DNA of 64,000 nucleotides from Anodontia alba (GCA_964016985.1 OZ024828.1:6600610-6664609), one strand, 5' to 3'; positions 30,892 through 42,000 are shown, counted from the first letter of the stretch. The notes: generated by a model not told the origin, from the letters alone. A program made the numbers and translations.

Positions 30892-32296
30892 CTAATGAGT
30901 TCACCCATTCAGTAGGTTCCGTTACTTTTTGAATGACCCTCATTTTTTCTAGTCGATCAAGCTCATTTTTCACCTTATTTCTCAATGCATACGGGATCTT
31001 CCTTGGTGGGTTTATTACCGTTTTTGCATCTTTTTCCAAACGAATTCTATATTCAGTTGGTAAGCATCCAAGGCCTTCAAAAACGTCTCTGTAATTTTCA
31101 AGAATTTCTTCACTTGATGTATTTTCACAGTTTAGACTAAATAGTCTGGAAATTAAGTTTAACTCCAAACATGCTTTTAATCCAAATAAGGGTGTTGATT
31201 TGTCCTTCACTATCTCAAATTCTATAGGCACATACTTGTTTTTCGTTGATACAAGCAATGTAACTTTCCCCACAGTGTTCAATCTGTGACCCGAATATGA
31301 TACAAGTCTTGACTTTGATGGTTTCAGTGGCCTGTCACTAATCTGATTGTAAATATGCAATGGCAATACATTGCACTGTGCACCAGTATCAAGTTTCATA
31401 CTGACAGTTTTTTTACATATTTTAACATTTACTTTCCAGTCACCAGCATTCTGATCAGTTTCCACAGAATCTAAGAAAATGTCTGTGTCACTGTCATTTT
31501 CTTGAAGCTCATGCATCTTTTTACTTCTACATTGTCTCATAAAGTGATTCTTCTTTTTACAGTTCATGCAGATTTTACCAAAAGCTGGGCACTTACGTGG
31601 CTCATGCTTATATCCACATTTTCCACATTTCTGTTTTTGTTGGGAAGCAGCTGGTCTATTTTCAGTGTTTTTCATCAGTTTATTTTTGTCAGATTTCTTT
31701 CTAACAAAGTCAATGTTACTTCCTGAGGCTCCTGCCGAGGCTGTTTGTAACACTTTTAATTGTTGTGATGATGCTTCTGCAGCTCTGCATATGTCAACAG
31801 CTTTCTGCAAGGTTAGATCTGTTTCCCGAAGTAATCTGCTTCTTACAGTATCCATAATTACACCACATACAATTCTGTCTTTGATGAGAGAATCTGATAA
31901 GTCTCCAAATTCACATGATTTGGACAAAATTCTTAATTCTGTCACGTATGAGTCAATAGATTCTCCTTCTTTCTGGTTTCTTGTATTGAACTGGTGCCTC
32001 TCATATGTCACATTACACTTCGGAGTGCAGTATTTTTCAAACTTTGACAACACTTTGCTCATTTTCTTATCATCCCCTTCATTATCACCTTCTTCATCCC
32101 ATCGAAATGTATTGAAAATTTCAATAGCATCAGGTCCAATGACATGAAGTAGAGTAGCACATTTTATATTCTCGGTAGAATTGCTAATTCCTGCCGCTGT
32201 AATATAAATCTCAAATTGTTGTTTAAATTTCCTGAAATTGTCCTTCAAGTTTCCAGTTAACAACAATTTTTCTGGAGGATGCAAATTTTTTGCCAT
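30869..32296 (-). CDS. gag-pro: Gypsy Gag-protease plus start of RT
   Basis: 475 codons starting MAKNLHPPEK, 71 bases inside the 5' LTR. The capsid-like part is followed by two zinc knuckles, C-x2-C-x3-H-x4-C (Cys214 onward) and C-x2-C-x4-H-x4-C (Cys233 onward), that would bind RNA. An aspartic protease follows, with the active site LDTGA at Asp293. The last 75 residues are the start of RT and end in VVVEKNK. The frame then stops because of a seven-A run (plus-strand T run 30876-30882); the downstream RT is in the +1 frame. Because the break is inside RT and not at the gag/pol border, a one-base insertion or an assembly error is more likely than programmed shifting. Steamer itself has one continuous frame. 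Confidence 0.92.
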   Translation of the reverse strand: MAKNLHPPEKLLLTGNLKDNFRKFKQQFEIYITAAGISNSTENIKCATLLHVIGPDAIEIFNTFRWDEEGDNEGDDKKMSKVLSKFEKYCTPKCNVTYERHQFNTRNQKEGESIDSYVTELRILSKSCEFGDLSDSLIKDRIVCGVIMDTVRSRLLRETDLTLQKAVDICRAAEASSQQLKVLQTASAGASGSNIDFVRKKSDKNKLMKNTENRPAASQQKQKCGKCGYKHEPRKCPAFGKICMNCKKKNHFMRQCRSKKMHELQENDSDTDIFLDSVETDQNAGDWKVNVKICKKTVSMKLDTGAQCNVLPLHIYNQISDRPLKPSKSRLVSYSGHRLNTVGKVTLLVSTKNKYVPIEFEIVKDKSTPLFGLKACLELNLISRLFSLNCENTSSEEILENYRDVFEGLGCLPTEYRIRLEKDAKTVINPPRKIPYALRNKVKNELDRLEKMRVIQKVTEPTEWVNSLVVVEKNK

Positions 32297-32366
32297 TTTT
32301 TACGGTAATCAGTTAATCAGAATGTTAATTAATAATATTAATTAATCCAGTTGACTTCTGACACCA
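32297..32366 (-). promoter_or_regulatory. Primer-binding site and leader of the gypsy element
   Basis: On the minus strand TGGTGTCAGAAGT begins at 32365, one base inside the LTR end. Complementarity to the tRNA-Leu 3' terminus covers 13 bases. The leader to the gag ATG is about 70 bp. Confidence 0.8.
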
Positions 32367-32552
32367 TGTAATGTTTGTGGGCTATGAGACACTCAGAACA
32401 ATGTATGATTATACAACTTTAATATGTGATTACTAAACAGCTACACTACATAACAGACACAACTCTAAGACTGACTCAGTATCAAAGCAACAGAAAAACT
32501 ATACTTCCAATTATAAGGTATTATAGACTTGCTGAAAGTACATTTCTTTACA
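32367..32552 (-). repeat. 5' LTR of the gypsy element
   Basis: 186 bp, TG to CA, followed on the plus strand by the target duplication TGGGC at 32553-32557. It should hold the promoter; no obvious TATA box was assigned. Confidence 0.92.
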
Positions 32553-32557
32553 TGGGC

Positions 32558-32795
32558 TAAATTAACAGATGCCAAATTGGTAGTATTTCATTGGGTTTTT
32601 TTTTTTTGTTGTTGTTGTTGTTGTTTTGTTTGTTTGTTTGTGTGTTTTTTTTTTTTTTTTTGTTTTTGTTTTTTTTTTGTTTTTCAGAAAATAAGGGATG
32701 ACACCATTTTCATGAAATATCAAAGCCTATTTTCTGGTAATAATAAGAAAATATTTCAAGTTGTTGTCTGCTAAAATATTACCCTCCATGATAAG
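32558..32795. mobile_element. Hairpin family D, right fragment split by the gypsy element
   Basis: TAAATTAACAGATGCCAAAT is followed by long T/GTT runs, AGGGATGACACCATTTTCAT and TTGTTGTCTGCTAAAATATT. It continues 27597-27625. Confidence 0.7.
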
Positions 32796-33128
32796 CGTTA
32801 AGAAATGGGAATTAGTTTTAGTCATCAAATTGGTTAAAAATACCTACTGCGGAAACTTTCCTGATGTTATTATTTAATTATAGATCAGTACAAGAGTGTG
32901 CTACTTGATCAGCACCATAGTATTAAAATATCATCATATTTGCTTTGAATCAGTTTCCTAACTGCTAGCATAATAGTATTCTTGTCAAGTAACTCACTTC
33001 TGACTACAACTTGCAAATATAAATTGATACAAGTACATTTGCAGACTTCAAGTAAATAAACAAATAAAATTTATGCAAAATAAACATGGTATACATGTAT
33101 TTTGAGGCATTCCAAACATGTAAATTAT
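32796..33128. other. Unassigned AT-rich spacer
   Basis: Nothing recognised. Confidence 0.4.
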
Positions 33129-33346
33129 GCCTTGTGTTTACATGACGAAATTTACCCTTAGGAGTAAAATACCCCTAGGGGCAAATATATTTTGCCCCTA
33201 CCCTTTAGCAGGGGTATTTTACCCACGTGGGTAAATTTTACCCCTAGGGGCAAATGCGTTTACATAACAAGTTTACCCCTAGGGATAAATTTGCCCCTAG
33301 GGGTAAATTTGCACCTTGGGGCAAACTTATGCATATAAACGGGGCA
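33129..33346. mobile_element. Family G element, copy 2
   Basis: Ends GCCTTGTGTTTACATGACG and (inverted) GCATATAAACGGGGC. The interior has about six self-complementary TTTACCCCTAGGGGYAAA-type units. It is tandem-expanded relative to 18913-19029. Confidence 0.6.
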
Positions 33347-33574
33347 TAAAATAGATATAAAAATAAAGCTAATACCCACTGTACAAAGCAGACAGTTTGC
33401 ACTAGAAGTCCAAAAGACAAGCGTTATTTAGTACACAAAGGTGTGAAATCAGAGCAGTATACTTTAATATGTTGAAAAACTTTTCCAAATTAAAATGAGA
33501 GTAGAGATATTGTTTGCAGAAACTGTCAGCGCAGAAAAGACTCACTTTTTTTCTGACAATCTGTATTAACCTTT

Positions 33575-33760
33575 GTCATACTGAATAAATTAAGATGTCA
33601 CGCCCACTTCTAATTTTTAGCCAGTCAGATTGTTTGATCCGATTTGTTGCTAGAAATTCTCATTTTTAATGGCAAACAGTGCAGATCCAGATCCAGATCA
33701 GTTGGCTTCTTCAGAAACCAATTGATCAGGATCTACACTGTTTGCAAAGGTAGGGTATAT
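33575..33760 (+). mobile_element. Family E repeat
   Basis: ATACTGAATAAATTAAGATG, CGCCCACTTCTAATTTTTAG, then an inverted pair CAGTGCAGATCCAGATC and GATCAGGATCTACACTG. Related to 17344, 38370 and 40075. Confidence 0.6.
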
Positions 33761-34484
33761 CCCCCACTCCCCCACCAACACACACACACACACTCCCCTA
33801 AATCCAGGATACTGACCCTCTTGATGCTTACGTATTAGCTAACAGTATTTTTAATTATTGCCTGATAGTGCTTCATTACCCATAAAATTAACTGTTACCA
33901 TTTTTTCTGGACAATTCAGCAGACACAAACAGGCAATATTTTTCTTATTTTTCTGACTTCCAAGCACCCGAAATCAGAAATTTGATGCAGACCATTAACT
34001 TTTCAGCAATGACAGTCTAAGTTTACCTAACAAATTTTATTACCCTCAGCTGTTTGGTGAGAACCATTAAGTATTGCAATGAGAGAAAGTTTAAAAGGTC
34101 AGCAGGATGAATTCTGCCTAGATCAGTTTCACTTGTTACCAGACCCTTTCTTTCTAGCCAAGGGACTGAAGTAAACAAAAATTCTACAAGCTATACAAGT
34201 GTTGTGTCCCCTCAAAAAAAAAAAAAAAAAGAAGAAAAAGAAAGAAAAGAAAAATAAAGAAAGGGTCTGGGGCCAGACTAATCTTTACTATCAACACCAC
34301 TGTGCCCATATACGCAATGTATACAATGCACATAAACCTTACACTGAAAGGAATAGACACCAAACTGAGTGTTTTTCACCAATACGTAAGGCAAATGGGC
34401 CCAACTTACGTAAAATCACATGAACAAAACGTTCCACATAAACTGTCGCATGCCCTGACTTAGGAACGATGATTCCCTCTAAAC
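33761..34484. other. Unassigned spacer
   Basis: A short (AC)n tract at 33779-33792 and an A-rich run at 34214-34260. TTTTCTTATTTTTCTGACTT near 33930 is a scrap of family D. No gene. Confidence 0.4.
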
Positions 34485-34545
34485 ACGATCAGTTATCAAG
34501 TCGCAGCGGGCCAGATAACATGGACCCGAAAAGGGCATAATCTTT
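34485..34545 (-). repeat. Inverted partner of the repeat at 18130-18190
   Basis: AACACGATCAGTTATCAAGT and CGCAGCGGGCCAGATAACAT are reverse complements of the first copy. Confidence 0.6.
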
Positions 34546-34753
34546 TATTCGTAAATTTTACATTTTTATGTCATTTTTTAAAATAGAAAACATCTGAAGA
34601 AGGCGAAAGCCGAAAGGCCTCAAGTAAACAAATCATTTGCACTGTTAACGATTAACTCTCAACATATAATTTAACGCCTATCATTTCGGCATCCTTTCTG
34701 GATCAAGTGCTACCAAAAAGATTTTTTATTAGATGTTATGCTCCTTTTCCAAA

Positions 34754-36306
<1,553 letters not shown>

Positions 36307-36640
36307 ATCTTTAATGGTTATTGCTACTATATAATAGCTTCATTTCCATATCTTACAGCTTAACTTGGAGTCAGTTTGCATAAAACGTCAATGCCTGTTT
36401 TCCGGGTAGAAATAAGAAAATTATCATCAAATTGTCATCTGCTAAATTTGCCCAGAGAGTGTTAAAGGTTATTGCTACTGTAAAACAACTTCATTTCCAT
36501 ATCTTACAGTTTAACTCCGGAGTTAATTTGCATGAAACCTCAATGCATATTTTTCTGCTGAAGTTGCCAAGAGAGCGTTAAAGGCTTTAGCTACCAAAAA
36601 ATAACTTAATTTCCATATTTTACAGCTTAACTTGTGTTTG
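36307..36640. repeat. Tandem copies of a family D half plus leader
   Basis: GTTATTGCTACTRTAWAA then CTTCATTTCCATATCTTACA and CAGTTTGCATAAAACGTCAA occur near 36307 and again at 36468, with a shorter third copy near 36580. Each ends in a GCCMAGAGAGYGTTAAAGG border. Confidence 0.6.
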
Positions 36641-36767
36641 TGAAATATTATGTATTCATAGCCTTATTATAGTTAAGGCCTTCTGTGCCTTATTTAATGA
36701 CAGTGTGAAACTGACTGATACAATCTGATCAATATGTAATGGGTAATTGTCTGTTCCACCATATCCC

Positions 36768-36873
36768 CAGTCAGCATTCTACGTAAATCTATATCGGGCC
36801 GTCATCGGGCCGTCAGGGTAGCTGACGGCCCGATGACGGCCCGATGTAGATTTACGTAGAATGCTAGCTGGGT
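36768..36873. mobile_element. Family C palindromic MITE, copy 3
   Basis: CCCCAGTCAGCATTCTACGT, GGGCCGTCATCGGGCCGTCA, GGTAG loop, mirror ending AATGCTAGCTGGG. Confidence 0.8.
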
Positions 36874-36892
36874 CCTTGCATAAAAAACTTAC

Positions 36893-37161
36893 CATCACGA
36901 AAACATGCCTATATTATTTTGACCCCCTTAAACCCCACTTTTATACTGTAAACAGGGGTATACAGTATTTTTCTTATTTCTGCTCAAAAACATAGATTGT
37001 GGGTTCTCGTTAGAACCGCCACGTCGAGGCGTTCTAACGAGTACCCACAATATATGTTTTGAGCAGAAATATGAAAATATATAAAAAAAATTTTATCTGA
37101 AAATTTTCATTTTCTGGTGGTAAAATTTTTAGTATACTTGAATAGGCATGTTTTCGTAATG
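36893..37161. mobile_element. Family A palindromic MITE, copy 6
   Basis: CATCACGAAAACATGCC start and GGCATGTTTTCGTAATG end. The central palindrome is slightly imperfect (CCGCCACGTCGAGGCG). Confidence 0.85.
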
Positions 37162-37184
37162 CCATATTTTCCCTTAGTATTTAG

Positions 37185-37275
37185 ACAGACAGCTGAGTAA
37201 ACAGTTTTAGACCCAGAATCTTATGCCGCAAAATGTGCCATTAGATCAGGGTCTGTACCGTTTGCCCTCATCTAG
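37185..37275. mobile_element. Family L palindrome, decayed
   Basis: AAACAGTTTTAGACCCAGAA, CCGCAAAATGTG loop region, AGATCAGGGTCTGTACCGTT mirror. Confidence 0.5.
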
Positions 37276-37311
37276 CAGTTTTTAGACACACCAGGGAGTA
37301 AAATGGAATGG

Positions 37312-37583
37312 CATTACGAAAATACGTTTATTGAAATATATCGAGAATTTTACCATCAAAAAATGAAAACTTTCAGATGAAAAATTCTGATAGCTTTCAT
37401 ATTTCCGTTCAAAACATAGATTGTGGGTACTCGTTAGAACCGCCTCGGTTCTAACGCGTACTTACAATCAATGTTTTAAAGCAAAAATAAGAAAACTAAT
37501 GTATACTCCTGTAAACCCCAGTTTTTCTATATAAAAGTGGGGTTTAAGGGGGATCAAAATTATATAGGTATGTTTTCATGATG
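37312..37583. mobile_element. Family A palindromic MITE, copy 7
   Basis: CATTACGAAAATACG start and GGTATGTTTTCATGATG end. The central palindrome has lost one half of its core (AACCGCCTCGGTTCTAACG). Confidence 0.8.
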
Positions 37584-37649
37584 TTAATTTTTTTGGATAA
37601 GTTAATACATGTACAACTATATAAAATATATACATGCACTTTTTATTCA

Positions 37650-37772
37650 TAGCTCTAAATAAATTATTTTTTAACCACAAAATAGACACTTTCATCATTT
37701 TTCCACAAAATATTTATTTTGCGGAGAAATGATGAAAATGTCTATTTTGTGGTTAAAAACAATTTATTTAGA
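37650..37772. mobile_element. Hairpin of unknown family
   Basis: Left arm AACCACAAAATAGACACTTT, CATCATTT, then mirror AAATGATGAAAATGTCTATT, TTGTGGTT. Outer extensions CTAAATAAATT and AATTTATTTAG add to the stem. Total about 120 bp. Confidence 0.6.
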
Positions 37773-37794
37773 ACTGCACTGTTTGTCATTTAGT

Positions 37795-37880
37795 ATGTTA
37801 ATTTGTATCAACAGCCTAGATCAAGTAATCTGACTGGCTAAAATTAGAAGTGGGCATGGCATCTTAATTTATTCAGCATG
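37795..37880 (-). mobile_element. Family E repeat, partial and inverted
   Basis: CTGGCTAAAATTAGAAGTGG and GCATGGCATCTTAATTTATT are the reverse complement of the family E leader. Confidence 0.55.
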
Positions 37881-37881
37881 A

Positions 37882-37972
37882 CAACATGTTGTTGGTACTC
37901 ATTAGAATTACCTCTGTGAGGCACCTCTAATGAGTACCCATAACATAATTTTGTGGAGAAATAAGAAATAAA
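37882..37972. mobile_element. Family P core palindrome, partial
   Basis: ACATGTTGTTGGTACTCATT, AGAATTACCTCTGTGAGGCA, CTCTAATGAGTACCCATAAC. The outer ends are absent. Confidence 0.55.
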
Positions 37973-38021
37973 ATTTATCTTGTTACACTCATAGCAGTTT
38001 CGCCATACAATATGGGAAATT

Positions 38022-38321
38022 GTTTGTGTTGATGCTTAGCAGCCCAGTCAGCCCAATTGGGTCATGTCGAGCACAGTCAGTTTACCTAACCACCCTTTTA
38101 CAGGGCATGCTTGGCTCTCTAACGGTTAACCAGTATTGTACACATTCTTTCGCCAGAAACTGACAACTGCCCTTCTTGAATCAGCGGAAGGGAGAGAATG
38201 ACCGTAGAAAATACTTCATGATCAATCTCCACAAAGGAATGTTGCCAACCCGGCGGGGATCGAATCCGCAACCTCCTGATCTCCAGTTGGACGCTCATCC
38301 AACAGAGACACCGAGACCGGC
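38022..38321 (-). mobile_element. tRNA-derived SINE (same type as 16186-16495)
   Basis: Reading on the minus strand: tRNA-like head with a degenerate A box and B box GGATTCGATCCC, body CATTCCTTTGTGGAGATTGA, and a GGTCATGTCGAGC-type (inverted) 3' part. The flanks AATATGGGAAATT (38009-38021) and TATATTGGAAATT (38322-38334) are an aged target duplication with a few mismatches. Confidence 0.82.
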
Positions 38322-38369
38322 TATATTGGAAATTAGGAAGATTGTGGCTACAGTGCACATGAACCATTG

Positions 38370-38575
38370 TCATGCTAAACAAATTAAGATGCCATGCCCA
38401 CTTTTAATTTTTAACCAATCATATTACTTGATCCAGGATGTTGATACAAATTCACATACTTAATGACAAACAGTGCAGATCCAGATCAGCTGGCTTCTTC
38501 AGAAGCTAGCTGATCTGGATCTACACTGTTTGCAAAGGCAGGGCATATCTGGGTTCAGCAGGACCAGGGTTAAGA
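38370..38575 (+). mobile_element. Family E repeat
   Basis: GCTAAACAAATTAAGATGCC, ATGCCCACTTTTAATTTTTA, then CAGTGCAGATCCAGATCAGC, GCTTCTTCAGAAGC and the mirror GATCTGGATCTACACTGTTT. Ends CAGCAGGACCAGGGTT. Confidence 0.65.
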
Positions 38576-38845
38576 CAAATTTACGCAGAAGAAAAGGTTA
38601 CTAGAAGTAAAAGAAAATGATAAGCTAGTCTGAAAACGACAAAATACTGAAACTTTAACTGACAGAATCTATGGATATTGTAGAGCCTGTTGAAAAGTAG
38701 GAAAGGTCCTGATCAGACTGTGTGTAGGTGCAGGCTGATCTGGGATTTTACTGTTGGCTAAAACTTAAGTTTATTTGTACTTTTGATATGCCTAGCAGTG
38801 AAGTACAGGGATTTCTCACTTAACACTAAACATACCGGGTTAAAA

Positions 38846-39130
38846 AAAATCAGCAAACAACATTTTGAAACAGTTTTCTTATTTTTCCCCAAAACTGACG
38901 TCGACATTTCATGCAAATTGTCTTCTTGAAATAGTTTTAACCCTTAGCACTCTGGGTAAATTTTTAAGCAGATGACATATTGAAATATTTTTTTCTTATT
39001 TTTCCCAGAAAACGGGATTTGAAATTTCGTGCAAACTGTCTCCAATGGAGACAAATCTTGTTTTCTTGGGAAAAAATAGGAAAAAATATCACCAATTTGC
39101 CGTCTGCTGTATTAGCTAAGAGAGTGTTAA
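38846..39130. mobile_element. Hairpin family D, full copy preceded by a second left half
   Basis: A left half at 38855-38925 (CAGCAAACAACATTTTGAAA; GACATTTCATGCAAATTGTC) is followed by a full copy from 38940: TTAACCCTTAGCACTCTGGG to TTGCCGTCTGCTGTATTAGC. Confidence 0.65.
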
Positions 39131-39238
39131 TTAAAGATTAAAGTATTACTATGCTGTATGAGTTCTGTGTTTCCATTGTCATATCATTCCAGTCCCTGAT
39201 GATACAGAAGGTACAGAAAAGTTTGAAGTGTGTGTGTG

Positions 39239-39517
39239 CATCACGAAAACACGCCTATATAATTTTGACCCCCTTAAACCCCACTTTTATATAGTAAAAC
39301 TGGGGTTTACAGGAGTATACATTATTTTTCTTATTTCTGCTCAAAAACATAGATTGTGGGTACTCGTTAGAACCGCCTCGCCGAGGCGGTTCTAACGAGT
39401 ACCCACAATCTATGTTTTGAACAGAAATATGAAAAATATCTGAATTTTTTATAACAAAAAATCCCTTTTTTGGTTGTAATATTTTCAATATATTTGAATA
39501 GGCGTGTTCCCGTAATG
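39239..39517. mobile_element. Family A palindromic MITE, copy 8
   Basis: CATCACGAAAACACGCC start and GGCGTGTTCCCGTAATG end, perfect central palindrome. Confidence 0.85.
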
Positions 39518-39683
39518 GTCTAGTCTGTATGTTGTCTGCATTATACATTGGCTGTAAGCTGTTAGAGCTAACGATCGGTTTGTTTGATTTGGAGTTTTAC
39601 GGTCCCATCAACACTAGTTATTTTATTTTATTTATTTATACAATATTTGAGGTCATGTCGAGCTACTCAGTTTATTCAGCCTA

Positions 39684-39963
39684 ACATAACGAAAACATCC
39701 TATATAATTTTGACCCCTTAAAGCCCACTTTTATGTAGAAAAACTGGGGTTTACAGGGGTATACATTATTTTTCTTATTTTTGCTCTAAAACATAGATTG
39801 TGGGTACTCGTTAGAACCGCCTCGCTGAGGCGATTCTAACGAGTACCCACAATCTATGTTTTGAGCAGAAATTTGAAAAATATGAGAGTTTTTTATCTGA
39901 ATTTTTTTTCAGTTTTTGGAGGTGAAATTTTCTATGTATTCGAATAGGCGTGTTTTAGTAATG
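39684..39963. mobile_element. Family A palindromic MITE, copy 9
   Basis: CATAACGAAAACATCC start and GGCGTGTTTTAGTAATG end. The core palindrome has a single mismatch (GCGATTC). Confidence 0.83.
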
Positions 39964-40074
39964 AACTGGTTAGATAAGTACGTTTGTGTATAACTAAAAA
40001 CAATAACAGAAATTCAAACCAACAAACAAGCAAATGCCTGTAACATTCCTGTAGAGCACATGAAAACTGCCCTA

Positions 40075-40265
40075 AATAAATTAAGATGCCATGCCCACTT
40101 CTAATTGTCAGCCAATCAGATTGCTTGATCAAGGTTATTGATAAAAATTCACGTGCTGAATGAAAAACAGTGCAGATCCAGATCAGTTGGTTTCTGAAAA
40201 AGCCAACTAATCTGTATCTACAGTTTGCAAAGGCGGTGCGGGGCATATCCGGGTTCAGCAGGACT
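40075..40265 (+). mobile_element. Family E repeat
   Basis: AAATAAATTAAGATGCCATG, CCCACTTCTAATTGTCAGCC, CAGTGCAGATCCAGATCAGT, then AACTAATCTGTATCTACAGT and GGGTTCAGCAGGAC. Confidence 0.6.
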
Positions 40266-40289
40266 CATAGTTCGCCTGTCATTACTGAT

Positions 40290-40566
40290 CATTATGAAAA
40301 CACGCCTATTCAAATATATAGAAAATTTCACCTCCAAAAAACTGAAAATTTTCAGATAAAAAACTCATATTTTTCATATTTCTGCTCAAAACATAGATTG
40401 TGGGTACTCGTTAGAACCGCCTCGGCGAGGCGGTTCTAACGAGTACCCACAATCTATGTTTTGAGCAGTTATAATAAAAATAATGTATACCCCTGTAAAC
40501 CCCAGTTTTTCTATATAAAAGTGGGGTTAAAGGGGGTCAAAATTATATAGGCGTGTTTTCGTGATG
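40290..40566. mobile_element. Family A palindromic MITE, copy 10
   Basis: CATTATGAAAACACGCC start and GGCGTGTTTTCGTGATG end, inverted internal orientation relative to the copy at 39684. Family H sits three bases beyond its right flank. Confidence 0.85.
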
Positions 40567-40578
40567 CAATGACCAATC

Positions 40579-40813
40579 TAGCCTTGCCCAAGGCTTAGAA
40601 ATATACATATATATATATTGGCTTATTGAGCTCTGTGGCTAGTCTATAGATAATATGGTCTGGATTTCTATATTTCAGAGACAACCACAGAAGAAAAGTT
40701 CACCCATAGACTAGCTAAACATTGAATCAAAAAGTAGAATATAAATGAAAAAAAAAAAGTAAAAAAAAAAAAAGTGACAAACATACTTATATATTGGCCT
40801 AGTAGCTAGGCTA
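40579..40813 (-). mobile_element. Family H MITE, copy 2 (perfect 9-bp duplication)
   Basis: Inverted copy of 23868-24110. TGACCAATC is present exactly at 40570-40578 and 40814-40822, a clean 9-bp target duplication. Ends TAGCCTTG and TAGGCTA. The interior has long A runs. Confidence 0.85.
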
Positions 40814-40827
40814 TGACCAATCCTAAT

Positions 40828-41400
40828 TAACTGTATGATGTGTTATTATTTGTGTGTTCTAAGATGGCTGATGAGATCAATCTTAGCTCTAAACTGCCTA
40901 TTGCAGATAGAACAAGAGAGGTCTGAGGAAGAAAGCTCTGTTGGTGATGCCTTAGCTCTGGCTTTCCGCTGTGCACGTTTCTGCTCGGCTTCGCTGATTC
41001 TTTTTGCTTCGTATTCACCAGCTCCCCTTCTTATGAGGCCTCGTCACTTTGTTCGATCCTGTGCAATCTGTTCCCACGACTCTGTTGGTATGTTGAACCT
41101 TTAAGGGATGCTTTGAGGGTGTCCTTGTATCGCTTCTTCTGACCACCATGGGAGCGTTTTCAAACTTGTAGTTCTCCATAGAGGATTTTCTTTTGCAAAC
41201 GTTCATCAGGCATTCTGATAACATGGCCTGTCCATCTTAACTGTGCCAATTTCAGAAGAGTATGTACACTGCATCCCTGCCCGTTTCAGGACTTCTGTGT
41301 CTGGAATCCTGTCTTGCCACTTGATCTTTAGAAGTTTTCTAAGACAGCTTGTATGGAAGTGGTTCAGTCTTTTGGCATGCCGTCAGCAGGACTAGGTTTA
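40828..41400 (-). pseudogene. 5'-truncated LINE (non-LTR retrotransposon) C-terminal remnant
   Basis: On the minus strand several frames in turn encode the end of a LINE polyprotein: a WTGHVIRMPDER-type segment (near 41220), a GGQKKRYKDTLKASL-type segment, and a final C2H2-like zinc finger ending near 40840 (CSICN, ISHLRTHK). This tail is common in bivalve endonuclease/RT LINE proteins. At least two frameshifts and an in-frame stop are present, so it cannot make the whole product. The RT and endonuclease domains are missing, which is the usual 5' truncation. No poly(A) or target duplication was confirmed. Confidence 0.72.
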
Positions 41401-41611
41401 AGCAGAAACCGTGGTTTGTTTATTATTGTTTTAAACGTTACAACTTTCTTCACTTCTATTATTATTTTATAAAGCATGCAGTTTATGCTACTGTCTAAAA
41501 TGAGTAGGGATTAGTGCAAGTATTTTGGCCCATTGTAGACTGAATAGACTCTCCCACACTATATATTGGAGGAGTCCAATTTCAATTTTAGGTAAGTCCG
41601 ACTATGAGAGA

Positions 41612-41706
41612 GAAAAATGGCTAAACTATTTGCAAATAGTGGAGACCCTGATCAGACGTCGCGTTCTGCGGCGTCTGATCTGCACTGTTTGCAAATTACC
41701 CTTTCA
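41612..41706. mobile_element. Family L palindrome
   Basis: TTTGCAAATAGTGGAGACCC, TGATCAGACGTCGC, TTCTG loop, GCGGCGTCTGATCTGCACTG, TTTGCAAA. Confidence 0.7.
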
Positions 41707-41816
41707 CGGGTCTCCCGACTACAATGGGTTAATAAACACAATATTTTAATTCGTATTTTGTTGTATTTTTGGCATTTTTATAACTCTAATTTTGTTTTTT
41801 AAACCCTTAAAGAGCT

Positions 41817-42000
41817 AAGCAAAATTGCAGTATAGGACATTCTATTTTTTTTTTTTTTAAATTATTTCTCGGAGAAAATGAGACGAGAATTTTTTGTGAA
41901 TTATCTGCTGAGCTGATGTTTCACATGAAATGCTAAGCCTTATTCTCTATGAAAAATAAAAAAATAAAAATGTCGTCTGCTGCAGTTGTGATTAGTGCTA
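41817..42000. mobile_element. Hairpin family D variant
   Basis: TTGCAGTATAGGACATTCTA border, GAATTATCTGCTGAGCTGAT core, GAAATGCTAAGCCTTATTCT mirror, TGTCGTCTGCTGCAGTTGTG end. Confidence 0.6.

Larger units (their letters stand above)
27626..32552 (-). mobile_element. Ty3/gypsy LTR retrotransposon, Steamer-like layout, very young
   Basis: A 4,927-bp element with two 186-bp LTRs (27626-27811 and 32367-32552) that differ at one base by my reading. The LTRs start TG and end CA. A 5-bp duplication TGGGC flanks the element (27621-27625 and 32553-32557). Directly inside the 5' LTR (minus strand) is a primer-binding site TGGTGTCAGAAGT, which matches the 3' end of animal tRNA-Leu(CAG). Directly before the 3' LTR is a purine tract AAAGAGGGAGA (27812-27822). 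One gag-protease-RT start frame and one RT-RNase H-integrase frame follow. Size, LTR length and gene order resemble Steamer of soft-shell clam (Mag lineage), though lineage needs a phylogeny. It inserted into a family D hairpin. Confidence 0.92.

Noticed and set aside
31502..32147. A 193-codon plus-strand frame with hydrophobic segments.
   Set aside because: It lies antisense to gypsy gag and is a shadow of that gene.
18130..34545. A 16-kb Maverick/Polinton-like element, suggested by inverted 60-bp repeats at 18130 and 34485 and family G copies near both ends.
   Set aside because: No DNA polymerase B, integrase, ATPase or capsid gene lies between (the only integrase belongs to the gypsy), the inverted repeats are short, and the inner repeats are dispersed families found elsewhere.
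40827..41104. Separate host genes on both strands at this locus.
   Set aside because: The minus-strand frames are consecutive pieces of one frameshifted LINE tail and the plus-strand frame is its shadow.
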